Shown here in pieces: positions 1 through 7,921 of a stretch of 44,727 nucleotides of DNA. The position numbers were made by a program, and so were the translations under genes. The stretch's first letter is position 1, and each line of letters begins with the position of its first letter. This DNA comes from JBHIBD01 sp046758865. GTDB lineage: Bacteria; Planctomycetota; Brocadiia; Brocadiales; Bathyanammoxibiaceae. Where the stretch lies: positions 1-44,727 of the forward strand of contig JBHIBD010000009.1 of assembly GCA_046758865.1 (NCBI GenBank). The letters run 5' to 3'. The notes under the pieces are model-generated. The model saw only the letters and a list, made by a program, of their open reading frames with translations. It had not been told where the DNA came from and made no database searches.

Positions 1-236
1 ACGGATATGTCTTTGTCACCAATCAGCGGGTCAAGCCTTGCAATCTCTACATCCAGATTGTTTCTAAGGGCGACAACTATACAGTCCTTCAGGGAAAGGT
101 CTAAAAAACCAATACTTGAGTCAAAAAATTCCACGGCATCCGTTTTCGACGGATACGCCTCTTCTGCCCGGGATACCTGTCCAAGAGACAGAAACGCCAA
201 AAGGCAGAGGTATAGTACGGTCTTTCTAATCATCAT
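1..236 (-). CDS. TolC-family outer membrane efflux protein, N-terminal part (runs off the window)
   Basis: Only the first 78 codons are present; the gene continues past position 1. Translation on the minus strand from the ATG at 234-236 begins MMIRKTVLYLCLLAFLSLG and reaches an ARA-type signal peptidase site near residue 24. It then runs into LSLKDCIVVALRNNLDVEIAR. This segment has the usual look of the first helix of TolC-like outer membrane channels (L-L-x-D-A-I-x-x-A-L-x-N-N-L-x-x-x-I-A). A GGAG Shine-Dalgarno (complement of 242-245) lies 5 nt before the ATG. By family knowledge it would be an outer membrane duct for efflux or type I secretion. The partner pump is not in view, so the substrate is unknown. 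Confidence 0.7.
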   Translation of the reverse strand, partial: MMIRKTVLYLCLLAFLSLGQVSRAEEAYPSKTDAVEFFDSSIGFLDLSLKDCIVVALRNNLDVEIARLDPLIGDKDIS

Positions 237-297
237 CACTTCTCCTTATTTCATAACAATTAACAATCTGAGAGTTCTGAAAATGCAAGACAAAGCA

Positions 298-385
298 GTC
301 ATTGCGAGGAGCGAAAGCGACGAAGCAATCTCATAAGTGGTTTGCACTAGAAAACATGAGATTGCTTCGCTTCGCTCGCAATGAC
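298..385. repeat. Long imperfect inverted repeat of the GTCATTGCGAGG...GCAATCTC type
   Basis: The arms lie at about 298-334 and 356-385 around a 21 nt loop. The left arm begins GTCATTGCGAGGAGCGAAAG and ends AAGCAATCTCAT; the right arm reads back almost the same sequence with a few bases missing. Sequences of this kind are widespread dispersed intergenic palindromes in bacterial genomes (recalled, not searched). It sits in the 287 nt gap between the TolC-family gene and folE. Transcribed from either side it would form a strong hairpin, but no run of T follows, so I do not call it a terminator. Confidence 0.75.
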
Positions 386-479
386 GGTCTGTAGCATTGC
401 AACACATTCTTTTGGGCGTTTTCCAGAGGTCTCCTTCTGTGAAAACTTGGTTTGTACCAGGGGTGCATAGTCCATTTTA

Positions 480-505
480 GTAGGGGGCACAACATGTTGT
501 GCCCC
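480..505. repeat. Perfect 22 bp palindrome (GGGGCACAACA and its complement), copy 1
   Basis: Positions 484-505 form a perfect 22 bp palindrome centred on CATG and preceded by GTAG. A second copy with the same GTAG and the same five Gs lies at 32583-32611, so this is a dispersed repeat. It lies 18 nt beyond the folE stop codon. In the plus direction it is followed by TTTT; in the minus direction (that of folE) there is no T run. It may block exonucleases or weakly end transcription, but the dispersed copies point first to a REP-like element. Confidence 0.8.
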
Positions 506-523
506 TTTTGCAGAGACCTCATA

Positions 524-1087
524 CTACCTAACCGCCTGGATAAGGGACATGGCCTCGGCCCTGGTAGCAGGATTCTCTCTGAAGATACCCCTGACAACGG
601 AGGTTTGAACCTTCGAACCGGCTTTCTTCACTCCCCGCATGGTCATACACAGGTGTTCTGCCTGAATCACCACCAGTACCCCCTTGGGCCGCAGTGCGTT
701 CATAATGCTGTCAGCAATATCGGTTGTGAGTCGTTCCTGGACCTGCAACCTCTTGGCATGAAGCTCTACCACACGAGCAAGTTTGCTTATCCCTGTAATA
801 CGGCCTGCCTGAGGAATATAAGCTACATGGGCTATACCTACGAACGGCAGGATATGGTGTTCACAAACGGAATAGAAAGGCAGGTCTTTTAAGAGCACGA
901 TCTCGTCGTGACCTGCAGCCTGTAAGACCTTTATCTCCTTGCCTGCATCCACTCCTATACCACCAAATATCTCCTCGTACATGTCGGCCACCCTCTCTGG
1001 GGTTTCCCGCAGACCAGAACGTTCGGGGTCCTCACCTATGCCTTCCAAGAAAAGGCGCATGGCCTCTATTATTTTTTTACGGTCCAT
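524..1087 (-). CDS. folE: GTP cyclohydrolase I
   Basis: This cytoplasmic enzyme converts GTP to 7,8-dihydroneopterin triphosphate, the entry step to tetrahydrofolate and also to the preQ0 made by the queC/queE products encoded 18 kb away. The 187-residue protein has normal FolE length. The zinc ligands are visible as Cys75 and His78 in SVCEHHILPF and Cys146 in EHLCMTMRGV. The GISKLARVVE segment (99-108) and the GLRETPERVA N-terminal motif are also intact. It is the last gene of the long leftward cluster. The ATG is 8 nt after the dapA stop, so it is probably translated from the shared mRNA. Together with folP upstream it puts two folate genes in one transcription unit. Confidence 0.97.
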   Translation of the reverse strand: MDRKKIIEAMRLFLEGIGEDPERSGLRETPERVADMYEEIFGGIGVDAGKEIKVLQAAGHDEIVLLKDLPFYSVCEHHILPFVGIAHVAYIPQAGRITGISKLARVVELHAKRLQVQERLTTDIADSIMNALRPKGVLVVIQAEHLCMTMRGVKKAGSKVQTSVVRGIFRENPATRAEAMSLIQAVR

Positions 1088-1095
1088 CGTATGTC

Positions 1096-1968
1096 TTATC
1101 TCTTGAGGAGACCATAATCATTGAGTGCCTTGGTCAACTGCCGCTCATGGGCCTCACTCATCTCACAAAGTGGTAATCTCATTTCCCCATTAAGCCTTCC
1201 CAACATCCGCATGGCCGTCTTTACCGGAATAGGATTAGTCTCTATAAACATGGCCTTTGTTAGTGGGTAGAGCCTGTGATGGGCGTTTCTGGCCGCCTCC
1301 AGGTCTCCCTTAAGGAAGCTGCTGACCATGATACTCGTTTCCCTGGGGACAATATTGGCTACCACAGATACCACCCCTTTTCCGCCTATTGAGAGGGTAG
1401 GAAGGGTTAGGGAATCATCCCCAGAAAGCACGGTTATGTCGCACAGTCCTAGAATTGCGCTTACCTGGTCAAGACTTCCACTAGCCTCCTTTATTGCCAC
1501 AATATTCTTGAGTTCAGCAAGCCTGGCAACGGTCTCGGGGGAGATGGATACTCCAGTCCTGGATGGTACATTATAGAGAACTATGGGTATATCTGCCTCT
1601 TCTGCCAGGGCCTTGAAATGCCTGTAAATGCCCTCTTGCGTGGGTTTATTATAATACGGTGTAATGACGAGCGCACCGTCTGCGCCCGCCTTGCATGCAT
1701 ACTTGGTAAGCCTCAACGCCTCTCGGGTATTATTTGAACCTGTACCGGCTATTACCGGTATGCGTCCCTGGACCCTTTGGACTACTTCAGAGATTACCTT
1801 TTCATGCTCCTCGTGGGAGAGGGTGGGAGATTCTCCCGTTGTGCCACAGGGAGAAACAGCATTCGTGCCTTCGCGCACATGAAACTCTATTAGTTCCCCC
1901 AGCTTCTTCAAGTCCACCTCACCATTTTTAAAAGGTGTAACCAGTGCCACTACAGAGCCGCTGAACAT
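1096..1968 (-). CDS. dapA: 4-hydroxy-tetrahydrodipicolinate synthase
   Basis: The enzyme condenses pyruvate with aspartate semialdehyde, the first committed step of lysine and diaminopimelate synthesis. The 290-residue TIM barrel is complete. Visible residues are the GTTGE motif (42-46), Tyr132 in LYNVPSRTG, Arg137, and the Schiff-base Lys160 in VAIKEASG. A strong AGGAGG ribosome site lies 6 nt before the ATG. The 80 nt gap from pdxJ is the largest in the cluster, so extra regulation of dapA-folE is possible, although I see no clear promoter there. NAL/KDPG aldolase relatives share the fold, but TPYYNKPT and the lysine region fit DapA. Confidence 0.96.
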   Translation of the reverse strand: MFSGSVVALVTPFKNGEVDLKKLGELIEFHVREGTNAVSPCGTTGESPTLSHEEHEKVISEVVQRVQGRIPVIAGTGSNNTREALRLTKYACKAGADGALVITPYYNKPTQEGIYRHFKALAEEADIPIVLYNVPSRTGVSISPETVARLAELKNIVAIKEASGSLDQVSAILGLCDITVLSGDDSLTLPTLSIGGKGVVSVVANIVPRETSIMVSSFLKGDLEAARNAHHRLYPLTKAMFIETNPIPVKTAMRMLGRLNGEMRLPLCEMSEAHERQLTKALNDYGLLKR

Positions 1969-2048
1969 TAACGTCCTCCTATTTTCGTCGAATACTATTC
2001 GTGTAGCGTGCGAGATAAATCGTGCCAGAGGCAGACCCGCCTCCGCAG

Positions 2049-2792
2049 CTACCTGCCAGCCCTTGCCATCAAGCTATGTTTATAGATTAGCTCCTTCATC
2101 TCTTCAACCGCCTTCTTAACGCCCACAAATACGGCCCTTGAGATGATGCTGTGTCCTATGTGCAGTTCTTCGGCATCTAGCTCCTCCACAATAGGTCCCA
2201 CATTTTTATAAGTAAGGCCGTGACCAGCGTTCACTCTCAAGCCTATTTCCCTAGAGGATTTAGCACCCTGGCGAAGTTTTTCCAGTATGTTTCGCTGCTG
2301 GACCTCTGTACCTGCATTGGCATAGGCACCTGTGTGAAGTTCCACAAATTCTGCCCCCACCTCCTTGGCAACCTGTATCTGTTCTCTTTCAGGGTCAATA
2401 AAGAGACTTACCGCTATGCCCTGCTCCTTGAATCTCTTAATCAGTGGGATAAGAACCTTTCTGTGGGCAACCACATCAAGACCACCCTCAGTGGTAACTT
2501 CTTGTCTCCTTTCGGGTACGAAGGTGACCTGTGCCGGCCGCTCGGCCAGGGCTAATTCTACTATCTCAGGGGCAATAGACATCTCAAGGTTTAACTTTGT
2601 AAATACCACTTGCCTGAGTAGCTTTAAATCTCTGTCTTGTATATGTCTGCGGTCCTCCCTAAGGTGTATGGTAATAATATCGGCTCCTCCCAAGTCTGCC
2701 AGGGAGGCCGCCGTTACAGGGTCTGGTTCAAAGGTCCTTCTTGCCTGCCGAAGAATAGCCACATGGTCCACGTTGACCCCCAACTTGGTCAT
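2049..2792 (-). CDS. pdxJ: Pyridoxine 5'-phosphate synthase
   Basis: It closes the pyridine ring from 1-deoxyxylulose 5-phosphate and 3-amino-2-oxopropyl phosphate in the DXP-independent-of-Pdx1 (PdxA/PdxJ) route to vitamin B6. The 247-residue protein shows GVNVDHVA (5-12), HLREDRRHI (43-51), the catalytic Glu70 in LNLEMS, NAGHGL with His191, and the phosphate-binding ELHIGHSII segment (209-217). The start codon overlaps the stop of the upstream cdaR-type gene by 4 nt (ATGA), implying translational coupling. Its position behind folP-cdaA-cdaR follows an order often seen in Deltaproteobacteria-like genomes (recalled). No other B6 gene is in the window. Confidence 0.97.
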   Translation of the reverse strand: MTKLGVNVDHVAILRQARRTFEPDPVTAASLADLGGADIITIHLREDRRHIQDRDLKLLRQVVFTKLNLEMSIAPEIVELALAERPAQVTFVPERRQEVTTEGGLDVVAHRKVLIPLIKRFKEQGIAVSLFIDPEREQIQVAKEVGAEFVELHTGAYANAGTEVQQRNILEKLRQGAKSSREIGLRVNAGHGLTYKNVGPIVEELDAEELHIGHSIISRAVFVGVKKAVEEMKELIYKHSLMARAGR

Positions 2793-3781
2793 TTCTTTGC
2801 AACTTCCTCCGTCTGAATGTCCAGATGCACCTCGGGCAGTTGCCCATCCAACTCCACCATGGGGGGTAGTTTACAAATGAGAGGCTGTTTGTACGGTCCT
2901 GGGGGCTTGAGACCACTCACGTCTATATACACATCCGGTGTGGCTAACCTATCCAATACTGACTTGGGGCCCTTTACCTTAAAGTCGATAAACTTTTGCT
3001 CTAGTTTCACCCTGTAGGGGAAGTCTGACGGTTCAAGAAGTTTTATCTTGACCTTTTCGAAGCTCTTGCTCTCCAACTCCTCTACTATATCAAACCACAC
3101 ATTAACCATTCCTTCACACTCTACAGGGGCAGTTATAGTCTTGCCGTTCTTGTTAACCGATACCCTTTGTTCCAGCGGCACCTGCCATGGAAAGGTGCGA
3201 TTCTGGGCAGGTGTTATATTTGATATATCAATAGGAAGTGTCTTTATCACTGTGGTGTCTTTGAGGATGTTGGCCGGGCCAGTCACTTGTACCTCAGATG
3301 GGAAGAAAAACTCACCCGCAATCGTGTAACCTGGTGTTGGTTCTCCGCGTTTCTGAAGCTCCACCATCAAGGTCTTCTTCTCTCGTTTTACCAGCGTAAG
3401 CTTTACCTTCTTAGGAGCTATCATATCCATCTTAACTTCGTTGGGCAGATTGAAACTTTCCTTGTCAAGAATCACTGTTTCCTCAATAACGTCTTCTGAT
3501 TCCCTGCCCCCAACATACACCTCGCATCTGGCGATTATCTTTCTCTCTCCGACCAAGCCAGATACATAGTCGATACTGCTCTTTGGACCCTTGAGCCTTA
3601 TATCAACCTCGGTTGCAGACTGGTTGAGCAACGTATACCCTTGAGGGAAAGAGGCTTCTATGGGTACCGTGCAATTCAGCTCACCCGTATACTTCCCCGT
3701 GGCAAAAAGCCAGAGAGCCACGGCCATCACAAGGGCCATAAGCTTCGCGCCAAGGTTATTGAACAATACTTCCTTAAGCAA
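2789..3781 (-). CDS. cdaR: YbbR-domain membrane protein, CdaR-type regulator of the diadenylate cyclase
   Basis: A single N-terminal membrane segment (about residues 11-27, LGAKLMALVMAVALWLFATG) is followed by an extracytoplasmic region of YbbR repeats. Each repeat carries a V-x-G-P-x-S/N turn (RLKGPKSSID, VTGPANIL, VKGPKSVLD). In the known pairs such proteins bind and modulate CdaA. I place the start at the TTG at 3779-3781, not at the longer reading frame. The TTG has a GGGAGGAG ribosome site 6-7 nt upstream and overlaps the cdaA stop by only 8 nt, whereas the longer version would overlap by more than 80 nt. The result is 330 residues. It overlaps pdxJ by 4 nt. The effect on cyclase activity cannot be read from sequence. 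Confidence 0.9.
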   Translation of the reverse strand: MLKEVLFNNLGAKLMALVMAVALWLFATGKYTGELNCTVPIEASFPQGYTLLNQSATEVDIRLKGPKSSIDYVSGLVGERKIIARCEVYVGGRESEDVIEETVILDKESFNLPNEVKMDMIAPKKVKLTLVKREKKTLMVELQKRGEPTPGYTIAGEFFFPSEVQVTGPANILKDTTVIKTLPIDISNITPAQNRTFPWQVPLEQRVSVNKNGKTITAPVECEGMVNVWFDIVEELESKSFEKVKIKLLEPSDFPYRVKLEQKFIDFKVKGPKSVLDRLATPDVYIDVSGLKPPGPYKQPLICKLPPMVELDGQLPEVHLDIQTEEVAKK

Positions 3782-4583
3782 GTCTTTCTCCTCCCGAATT
3801 TCCACCAGCACCCTTAAACAGCTGCCCCAGGGTTTTTCTAAGTCCCTTTTCATCAAGCCCGCTGGTGATTTGCCCTTTTACGGCCAAGGAAATAACCCCC
3901 GTCTCCTCCGATACTATGATGGAGATTGCATCGGTCTCCTCAGTAAGGCCCAGACCGGCCCTGTGGCGCGTACCAAAGGTCTTATCCATTGCAGGACTGT
4001 CACTAAGCGGCAACAGGCATCCTGCTGCCACTATTTTCTGTTCCTGAATTATAACTGCCCCGTCATGCAGTGGTGAACCAGGCCAGAATATGGTATTTAT
4101 CAGGTCACTAGATACGTTTGCGTCAACGCGAGTTCCTGCCTCCACAAAATGATCGAGTCCCACCTTTCTCTCAATAGCAATGAGCCCACCCAGCCTGTTC
4201 TTCGCCAGGACAGAGGTAGCCTTGACCACCTCATCCAGCACAGGGGATTCACCCTTAAAGAGAATTCCCAAGAATGGATTCTCTCCAAGTCGAACCAGTG
4301 CACGGCGCAACTCGGGCTGAAAGAGGATGATGAATGGGATTGTAACCATAGGCACGAATTCTGTAAGGAGCCAATCTACGGTGTAAAGCTGGAGCTCTCG
4401 CACAATGAAGAGCAGCATTACCGTCGCAATGACCAGCACAAACACCAGGCCCCTCATGACACCAACCCCACGTGTACCCTGCATAAAGCGGAGCACGAAA
4501 TATAACATCAAGAATATGATGAATATCTCTACTGCCGCTTTAAAGGCAACAAAAAAATCTACATCTTCAAAGAACTTTTCCAT
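3774..4583 (-). CDS. cdaA: Diadenylate cyclase (c-di-AMP synthase), CdaA type
   Basis: It makes cyclic di-AMP from two ATP at the inner face of the membrane. Three hydrophobic helices occupy roughly residues 12-33, 43-63 and 75-90. The DAC domain follows with the two signature motifs intact: DGA at 174-176 (in SPLHDGAVII) and RHR at 206-208 (in TRHRAGLG). Length (269) is normal for CdaA. It overlaps folP by 25 nt and the YbbR gene by 8 nt, so cyclase and regulator should be made together. A c-di-AMP system in a cell with LPS-transport and BAM-type genes is uncommon compared with Firmicutes but is known in several diderm phyla. No c-di-AMP phosphodiesterase or receptor gene was seen nearby. 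Confidence 0.96.
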   Translation of the reverse strand: MEKFFEDVDFFVAFKAAVEIFIIFLMLYFVLRFMQGTRGVGVMRGLVFVLVIATVMLLFIVRELQLYTVDWLLTEFVPMVTIPFIILFQPELRRALVRLGENPFLGILFKGESPVLDEVVKATSVLAKNRLGGLIAIERKVGLDHFVEAGTRVDANVSSDLINTIFWPGSPLHDGAVIIQEQKIVAAGCLLPLSDSPAMDKTFGTRHRAGLGLTEETDAISIIVSEETGVISLAVKGQITSGLDEKGLRKTLGQLFKGAGGNSGGERLA

Positions 4584-5785
4584 TTCCCATCCCTAATAAC
4601 CGCATCACAAACGGCGGCCACACTCACCGCCTCGCGTACTTCATGTACTCTTACAATCTTGGCGCCCTTTTCAATAGCAAGCGCAACGGTGGCAAGGGTT
4701 CCGGACAGTACATCACCAACCTCTAATGTCTTATTCCCATCTAACGACGCCAGTATGTGTTTAATAAAACTCTTATGCGAAGTGCCAACCATGATAGGTA
4801 AGCCCAGGGATCTCAGTTCACCTAGGCGGTGTAGCACCTCCAGTGACTGCCTGGGACTTTTCCCGAAGCCGATACCAGGGTCTATTATTATGCTTGATTC
4901 ATTAACACCGGCACTGATGGCCTTGTCGACCTTTTTTCTCAGAAACTGAGTAATTTCTGCAAGCAGGTTTTTATACGCAGGATTTTTGGGCATACGATGG
5001 GGTCTGCCCTTTAAATGCATTATGATAAGTTGTGCACCAGAGGAGGCCGCTACCCCGGCCATATCTTTATCGCCAAGGCCGCTTGTATCATTTATGATTT
5101 GTGCCCCTGATTCAAGCGCCTTCTCTGCAACCCTGGCGCGGTAGGTGTCAACCGAGATGGGCACCCTAGTGCGGCTAGAAAGTCTCTTTATCACAGGAAT
5201 TACCCGCCTGAGTTCCTCTTCCTGTGAAACTGCTCGAGAGCCAGGCCTGGTCGAGACGCCTCCTATGTCTATTATCCCTGCCCCCTCCTCTATCATCTGA
5301 AAGGCGCGAGCTACTGCCTTACCTGGCTTATAATAACGACCACCATCGTAAAAGGAGTCGGGCGTTATATTAAGAATACCCATTACACAAGTTCTCCGCC
5401 CAAGCCTTAGGGAGCCTTTACTGTGAGGGAGGCAGAAAGACTTCCTCCGGTATCTAGAGATTGTCTCCCCCACGGCATCCAAAACACCTTCTAGGTCTGC
5501 TCCCGTTTTAAGGAGATCGGGGCTAAGGCACCCCAAAGCCTCTTCATTTACAGACAAGAGTGCGGAACGAGGCCCGCCGTTAACCGCAGTACTTAGTCTT
5601 CCCCCTACCCTTGAAGCCCACTCGCTGAGGAGGTGGCGGTCTGCCCCGCTTAAACCCTCCAGACTCAGGGTATAGTGCGTACTCTTGCCACCATCCTTAC
5701 GACGGAGTTCCCTTTCTACTACCCACGAATCGCAAGGGCTGACGTCCAGTACCCTGGGATTATACCTTGTAAGGATGCTTACCAT
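4559..5785 (-). CDS. folP: Dihydropteroate synthase with a long N-terminal extension
   Basis: DHPS joins p-aminobenzoate to 6-hydroxymethyl-dihydropterin diphosphate in folate synthesis. The catalytic barrel starts only near residue 132: GILNITPDSF (136-145), GVSTRPG (176-182), NDTSG, DPGIGFGK, GTSHKSF and RVHEV are all present. The first roughly 130 residues are additional to the normal 270-280 residue enzyme and have no motif I recognise. The ATG at 5785 has a GGAAGA ribosome site overlapping the lptE stop, and no better internal start is apparent, so the extension appears real. It overlaps lptE by 7 nt and cdaA by 25 nt. Extended DHPS forms are known from other phyla (recalled); the role of the extension is unknown to me. 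Confidence 0.95.
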   Translation of the reverse strand: MVSILTRYNPRVLDVSPCDSWVVERELRRKDGGKSTHYTLSLEGLSGADRHLLSEWASRVGGRLSTAVNGGPRSALLSVNEEALGCLSPDLLKTGADLEGVLDAVGETISRYRRKSFCLPHSKGSLRLGRRTCVMGILNITPDSFYDGGRYYKPGKAVARAFQMIEEGAGIIDIGGVSTRPGSRAVSQEEELRRVIPVIKRLSSRTRVPISVDTYRARVAEKALESGAQIINDTSGLGDKDMAGVAASSGAQLIIMHLKGRPHRMPKNPAYKNLLAEITQFLRKKVDKAISAGVNESSIIIDPGIGFGKSPRQSLEVLHRLGELRSLGLPIMVGTSHKSFIKHILASLDGNKTLEVGDVLSGTLATVALAIEKGAKIVRVHEVREAVSVAAVCDAVIRDGKWKSSLKM

Positions 5786-6261
5786 TTTTCTTCCATTAGA
5801 TTAATAATCTTTTCCGCAATGTCCACGAATGCCTCTACCTCTCCGGTCTTAACATCCTCCTGCTTCCTTACGATAAACTCTGCCGCTGCAGTCACGTTTG
5901 TCGTATCTACTAAGGCTCTACCCGTCCGTTGATCGACCCATGAGAACTGCACATGAATAGTTACACTGCTTTCCACAACATCCGCATCTGGATTCTCTAT
6001 CAGCACGCGTTCCTTAACATCTTTTATTCTTCCCAAAAGGATGCTGTCAGCGCGTTTTTTGTCCTCTAGTTTAAGCCGCGTTTTAAAGAGTACCTCTTCC
6101 TTTACAGCCTTGGTCAGTTCGAATTCCAGACCACGGCGAAAGGTCTCGTTATCGAAGATCGGTACGTATACACTGTGTACATTCTGCTCGAGGAGCGAGC
6201 GGGAGGTGTAGCCACAACCCGCCAGGAAAAACATTAGAATCAAAAATATAAGGTTTATCAC
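5779..6261 (-). CDS. lptE: LptE-like outer membrane lipoprotein (LPS assembly)
   Basis: A short lipoprotein signal ends in the lipobox LAGC with Cys16. GCGYTSRSLL and a VYVPIFDNETFRRGLEFELT segment follow. This combination (lipidated Cys-Gly-Tyr, V-x-V-P-x-F-x-N-x-T, then an amphipathic helix) is the usual look of LptE/RlpB-like proteins outside Proteobacteria. LptE plugs the LptD barrel that inserts LPS in the outer membrane. At 160 residues the length fits. It overlaps the BamD-like gene by 4 nt and folP by 7 nt, which places two outer-membrane assembly proteins back to back. Assignment rests on motif pattern and context; LptD is not in view. Confidence 0.75.
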   Translation of the reverse strand: MINLIFLILMFFLAGCGYTSRSLLEQNVHSVYVPIFDNETFRRGLEFELTKAVKEEVLFKTRLKLEDKKRADSILLGRIKDVKERVLIENPDADVVESSVTIHVQFSWVDQRTGRALVDTTNVTAAAEFIVRKQEDVKTGEVEAFVDIAEKIINLMEEKW

Positions 6262-7184
6262 TTCTTGACGGCATTAATCTTTTTTAGAAAGTCCATTGTT
6301 TCCTGTGACTTCTCCGCCCATCGAGTGTTGGGAAACCTGTCCAATACCCTCCGTAGGTACACCATGGCCGACACTGGTTCCTTTTTGCGAAGGTAGAATT
6401 CGGCGATGCGGTACTCTCTATGGGCTATAATCTCCTCAACCTCATGTATTTTCTTCTTCGCCTCATCAGCTAAAGTACCATCTGGATAATTTGCAAGATA
6501 CTCCTCAAATCCGTCACGCGCCTTCCAGAGACTCTCCAAGTCCCTTTCTCTGCGGAGCTCCAGACTTAGTTTGGACAAAGGTATGCGGTACAGAGAGTAC
6601 GATGCCCACTCACTCCTTGGATAATTCTCAAGGACGTTTCTATAGGCTTCTTCGGCACTTGCAAAATCCTCAGCAAGGAAATAAGCGTCCGCTATCTTCA
6701 CCTGACAGTCAGGTGCCAGAGGGCCTTGTGGATTGTGCTCTATAATCCTCTCGAATATATTAACAGAGTCCGTCGGGTCTTCCTGCATAAGCGCTACCCC
6801 CGTCTCAAACTCTTCCTTGTGTACCAATCCTGTCATCCTTGTACCCGAGAACCTTTCAAGAAGCCCCTCGTAGGCCCAAAAGGCCTTCTTGTATTTACCG
6901 GCCAGGAAATAGGCCTGCCCAATATTATAATGACATGGTTCGGCAAGGTCGGAGTCGGGGTATTTATCTAATATAGTCTGAAACTCCTTTATAGCACTTT
7001 CGTACTTGTGGTCCACCATCATGGCAATAGCAAGTTTATAGCGTTGGTCTGGAACGCTGCGGTCTAAGGTCAACGGGTCTACCCAACCCGTGTTTTTGTT
7101 CCACACCCACTTTGCATAAGCGCTGGGCGCAGAAATCAGCAAAATCGCTAACCAAAACAATAAAAGAAAATACCCTCGTCTCAT
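6258..7184 (-). CDS. BamD-like periplasmic TPR protein
   Basis: The protein has a type I signal peptide (residues 1-24, ending SAYA) and then a chain of tetratricopeptide repeats with the A-x-x-x-F-x-x-I/V-L-x-x-Y/F-P spacing: YESAIKEFQTILDKYPDSD, CHYNIGQAYFLAGKYKKAF, ASAEEAYRNVLENYPRSEW, and VSAMVYLRRVLDRFPNTRW near the C-terminus. The last repeat and the Y-F/L-P-N-S/T-x-W-A-E/D-K ending resemble BamD/ComL, the essential TPR subunit of the outer-membrane beta-barrel assembly machine. Two points differ from classical BamD: there is no lipobox cysteine, and at 308 residues it is longer. It lies between recO (4 nt overlap) and lptE (4 nt overlap). A YbgF-like role is the main alternative. Confidence 0.7.
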   Translation of the reverse strand: MRRGYFLLLFWLAILLISAPSAYAKWVWNKNTGWVDPLTLDRSVPDQRYKLAIAMMVDHKYESAIKEFQTILDKYPDSDLAEPCHYNIGQAYFLAGKYKKAFWAYEGLLERFSGTRMTGLVHKEEFETGVALMQEDPTDSVNIFERIIEHNPQGPLAPDCQVKIADAYFLAEDFASAEEAYRNVLENYPRSEWASYSLYRIPLSKLSLELRRERDLESLWKARDGFEEYLANYPDGTLADEAKKKIHEVEEIIAHREYRIAEFYLRKKEPVSAMVYLRRVLDRFPNTRWAEKSQETMDFLKKINAVKK

Positions 7185-7921
7185 CTTCCAAACTTCCGCA
7201 TCTCAACGGGTCTATTTAATGCAAAGGTAATGCAGCCATGACTCAGTACCCTAAGCTCCTCTGAGACCTCATGTGGCAGGTGAAGACGGCCACGGGTTGT
7301 GGTGCTTGAACTCGCCAAAAAGACTGCGGCCCGAAGGGCACCTGGAGAAAGACTCTGATGGGTCTCTCCCCCTACGCACCGCTTACATAATAGTCCATTA
7401 CCAACGGGGCTGAAGGCTGCTCTATGGTCTCTACCAAACCCCGTACCGCAGTTAACACATTCCTCTAACTGTGGCAGGTAACCCAAGAGCTTCAGCATTT
7501 GTAGTTCAAAGGCGCGGAGGGTTATATCTGCGTCCTTAGTTTGAGAAAGACTACAAAAAGTATCCAGTATCAAATCAAAGAGGGGCTCATTTTTATCCCC
7601 CTCCTCGGTAAGCTCGTCTACCAATCCTACGACATGACAGGCTGCGTATAACCGTTCAATGTCCTTCCTGAAGGTCGGGAAATCTCTGAGTGGTTCCCAC
7701 TCCGTTAATGGATGTAAGCCCATACTTTCCTTCTTCACAAAGACTATTTCCATGTAGGAAAGCAAATCAATAGAGCCAGGGGACTTTTTCCCCGCACGCT
7801 TTGAGCCCTTTGCCAGGGCACGAATCTTTCCATAGGTTCTTGTGTAGAAAGTGGCTATCTGGCTGGAATTACTATAATCCCGCCTCCTTAGTGTAATAGC
7901 CTGTGTCTTACAGTAGCCCAT
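7181..7921 (-). CDS. recO: DNA repair protein RecO
   Basis: RecO loads RecA on SSB-coated single-stranded DNA in the RecFOR pathway. The N-terminal OB fold is visible (Q-A-I-T-L-R-R-R-D-Y-S-N-S-S, then RTYGKIRALAKGSKRAGKK). The C-terminal zinc finger has Cys155/Cys158 (ECVNCG) and Cys179/Cys182 (LCKRCV). The 246-residue length is typical. It starts inside the end of pgsA (14 nt overlap) and its stop overlaps the TPR gene by 4 nt. Confidence 0.95.
   Translation of the reverse strand: MGYCKTQAITLRRRDYSNSSQIATFYTRTYGKIRALAKGSKRAGKKSPGSIDLLSYMEIVFVKKESMGLHPLTEWEPLRDFPTFRKDIERLYAACHVVGLVDELTEEGDKNEPLFDLILDTFCSLSQTKDADITLRAFELQMLKLLGYLPQLEECVNCGTGFGRDHRAAFSPVGNGLLCKRCVGGETHQSLSPGALRAAVFLASSSTTTRGRLHLPHEVSEELRVLSHGCITFALNRPVEMRKFGR

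Noticed and set aside
298..385. CRISPR-like repeat or small RNA gene in the tolC-folE gap
   Set aside because: There is a single inverted pair, not direct repeats with spacers, and no promoter-terminator arrangement could be recognised.
484..505. Palindrome after folE as a rho-independent terminator
   Set aside because: On the minus strand, the direction of folE, no T run follows the hairpin; the recurrence of the same palindrome at 32587-32608 points to a dispersed repeat.
3782..3856. A longer start for the YbbR-domain gene at 3856
   Set aside because: It would overlap cdaA by 83 nt and lacks the strong ribosome site seen 6-7 nt before the TTG at 3781; the added residues are not conserved-looking.
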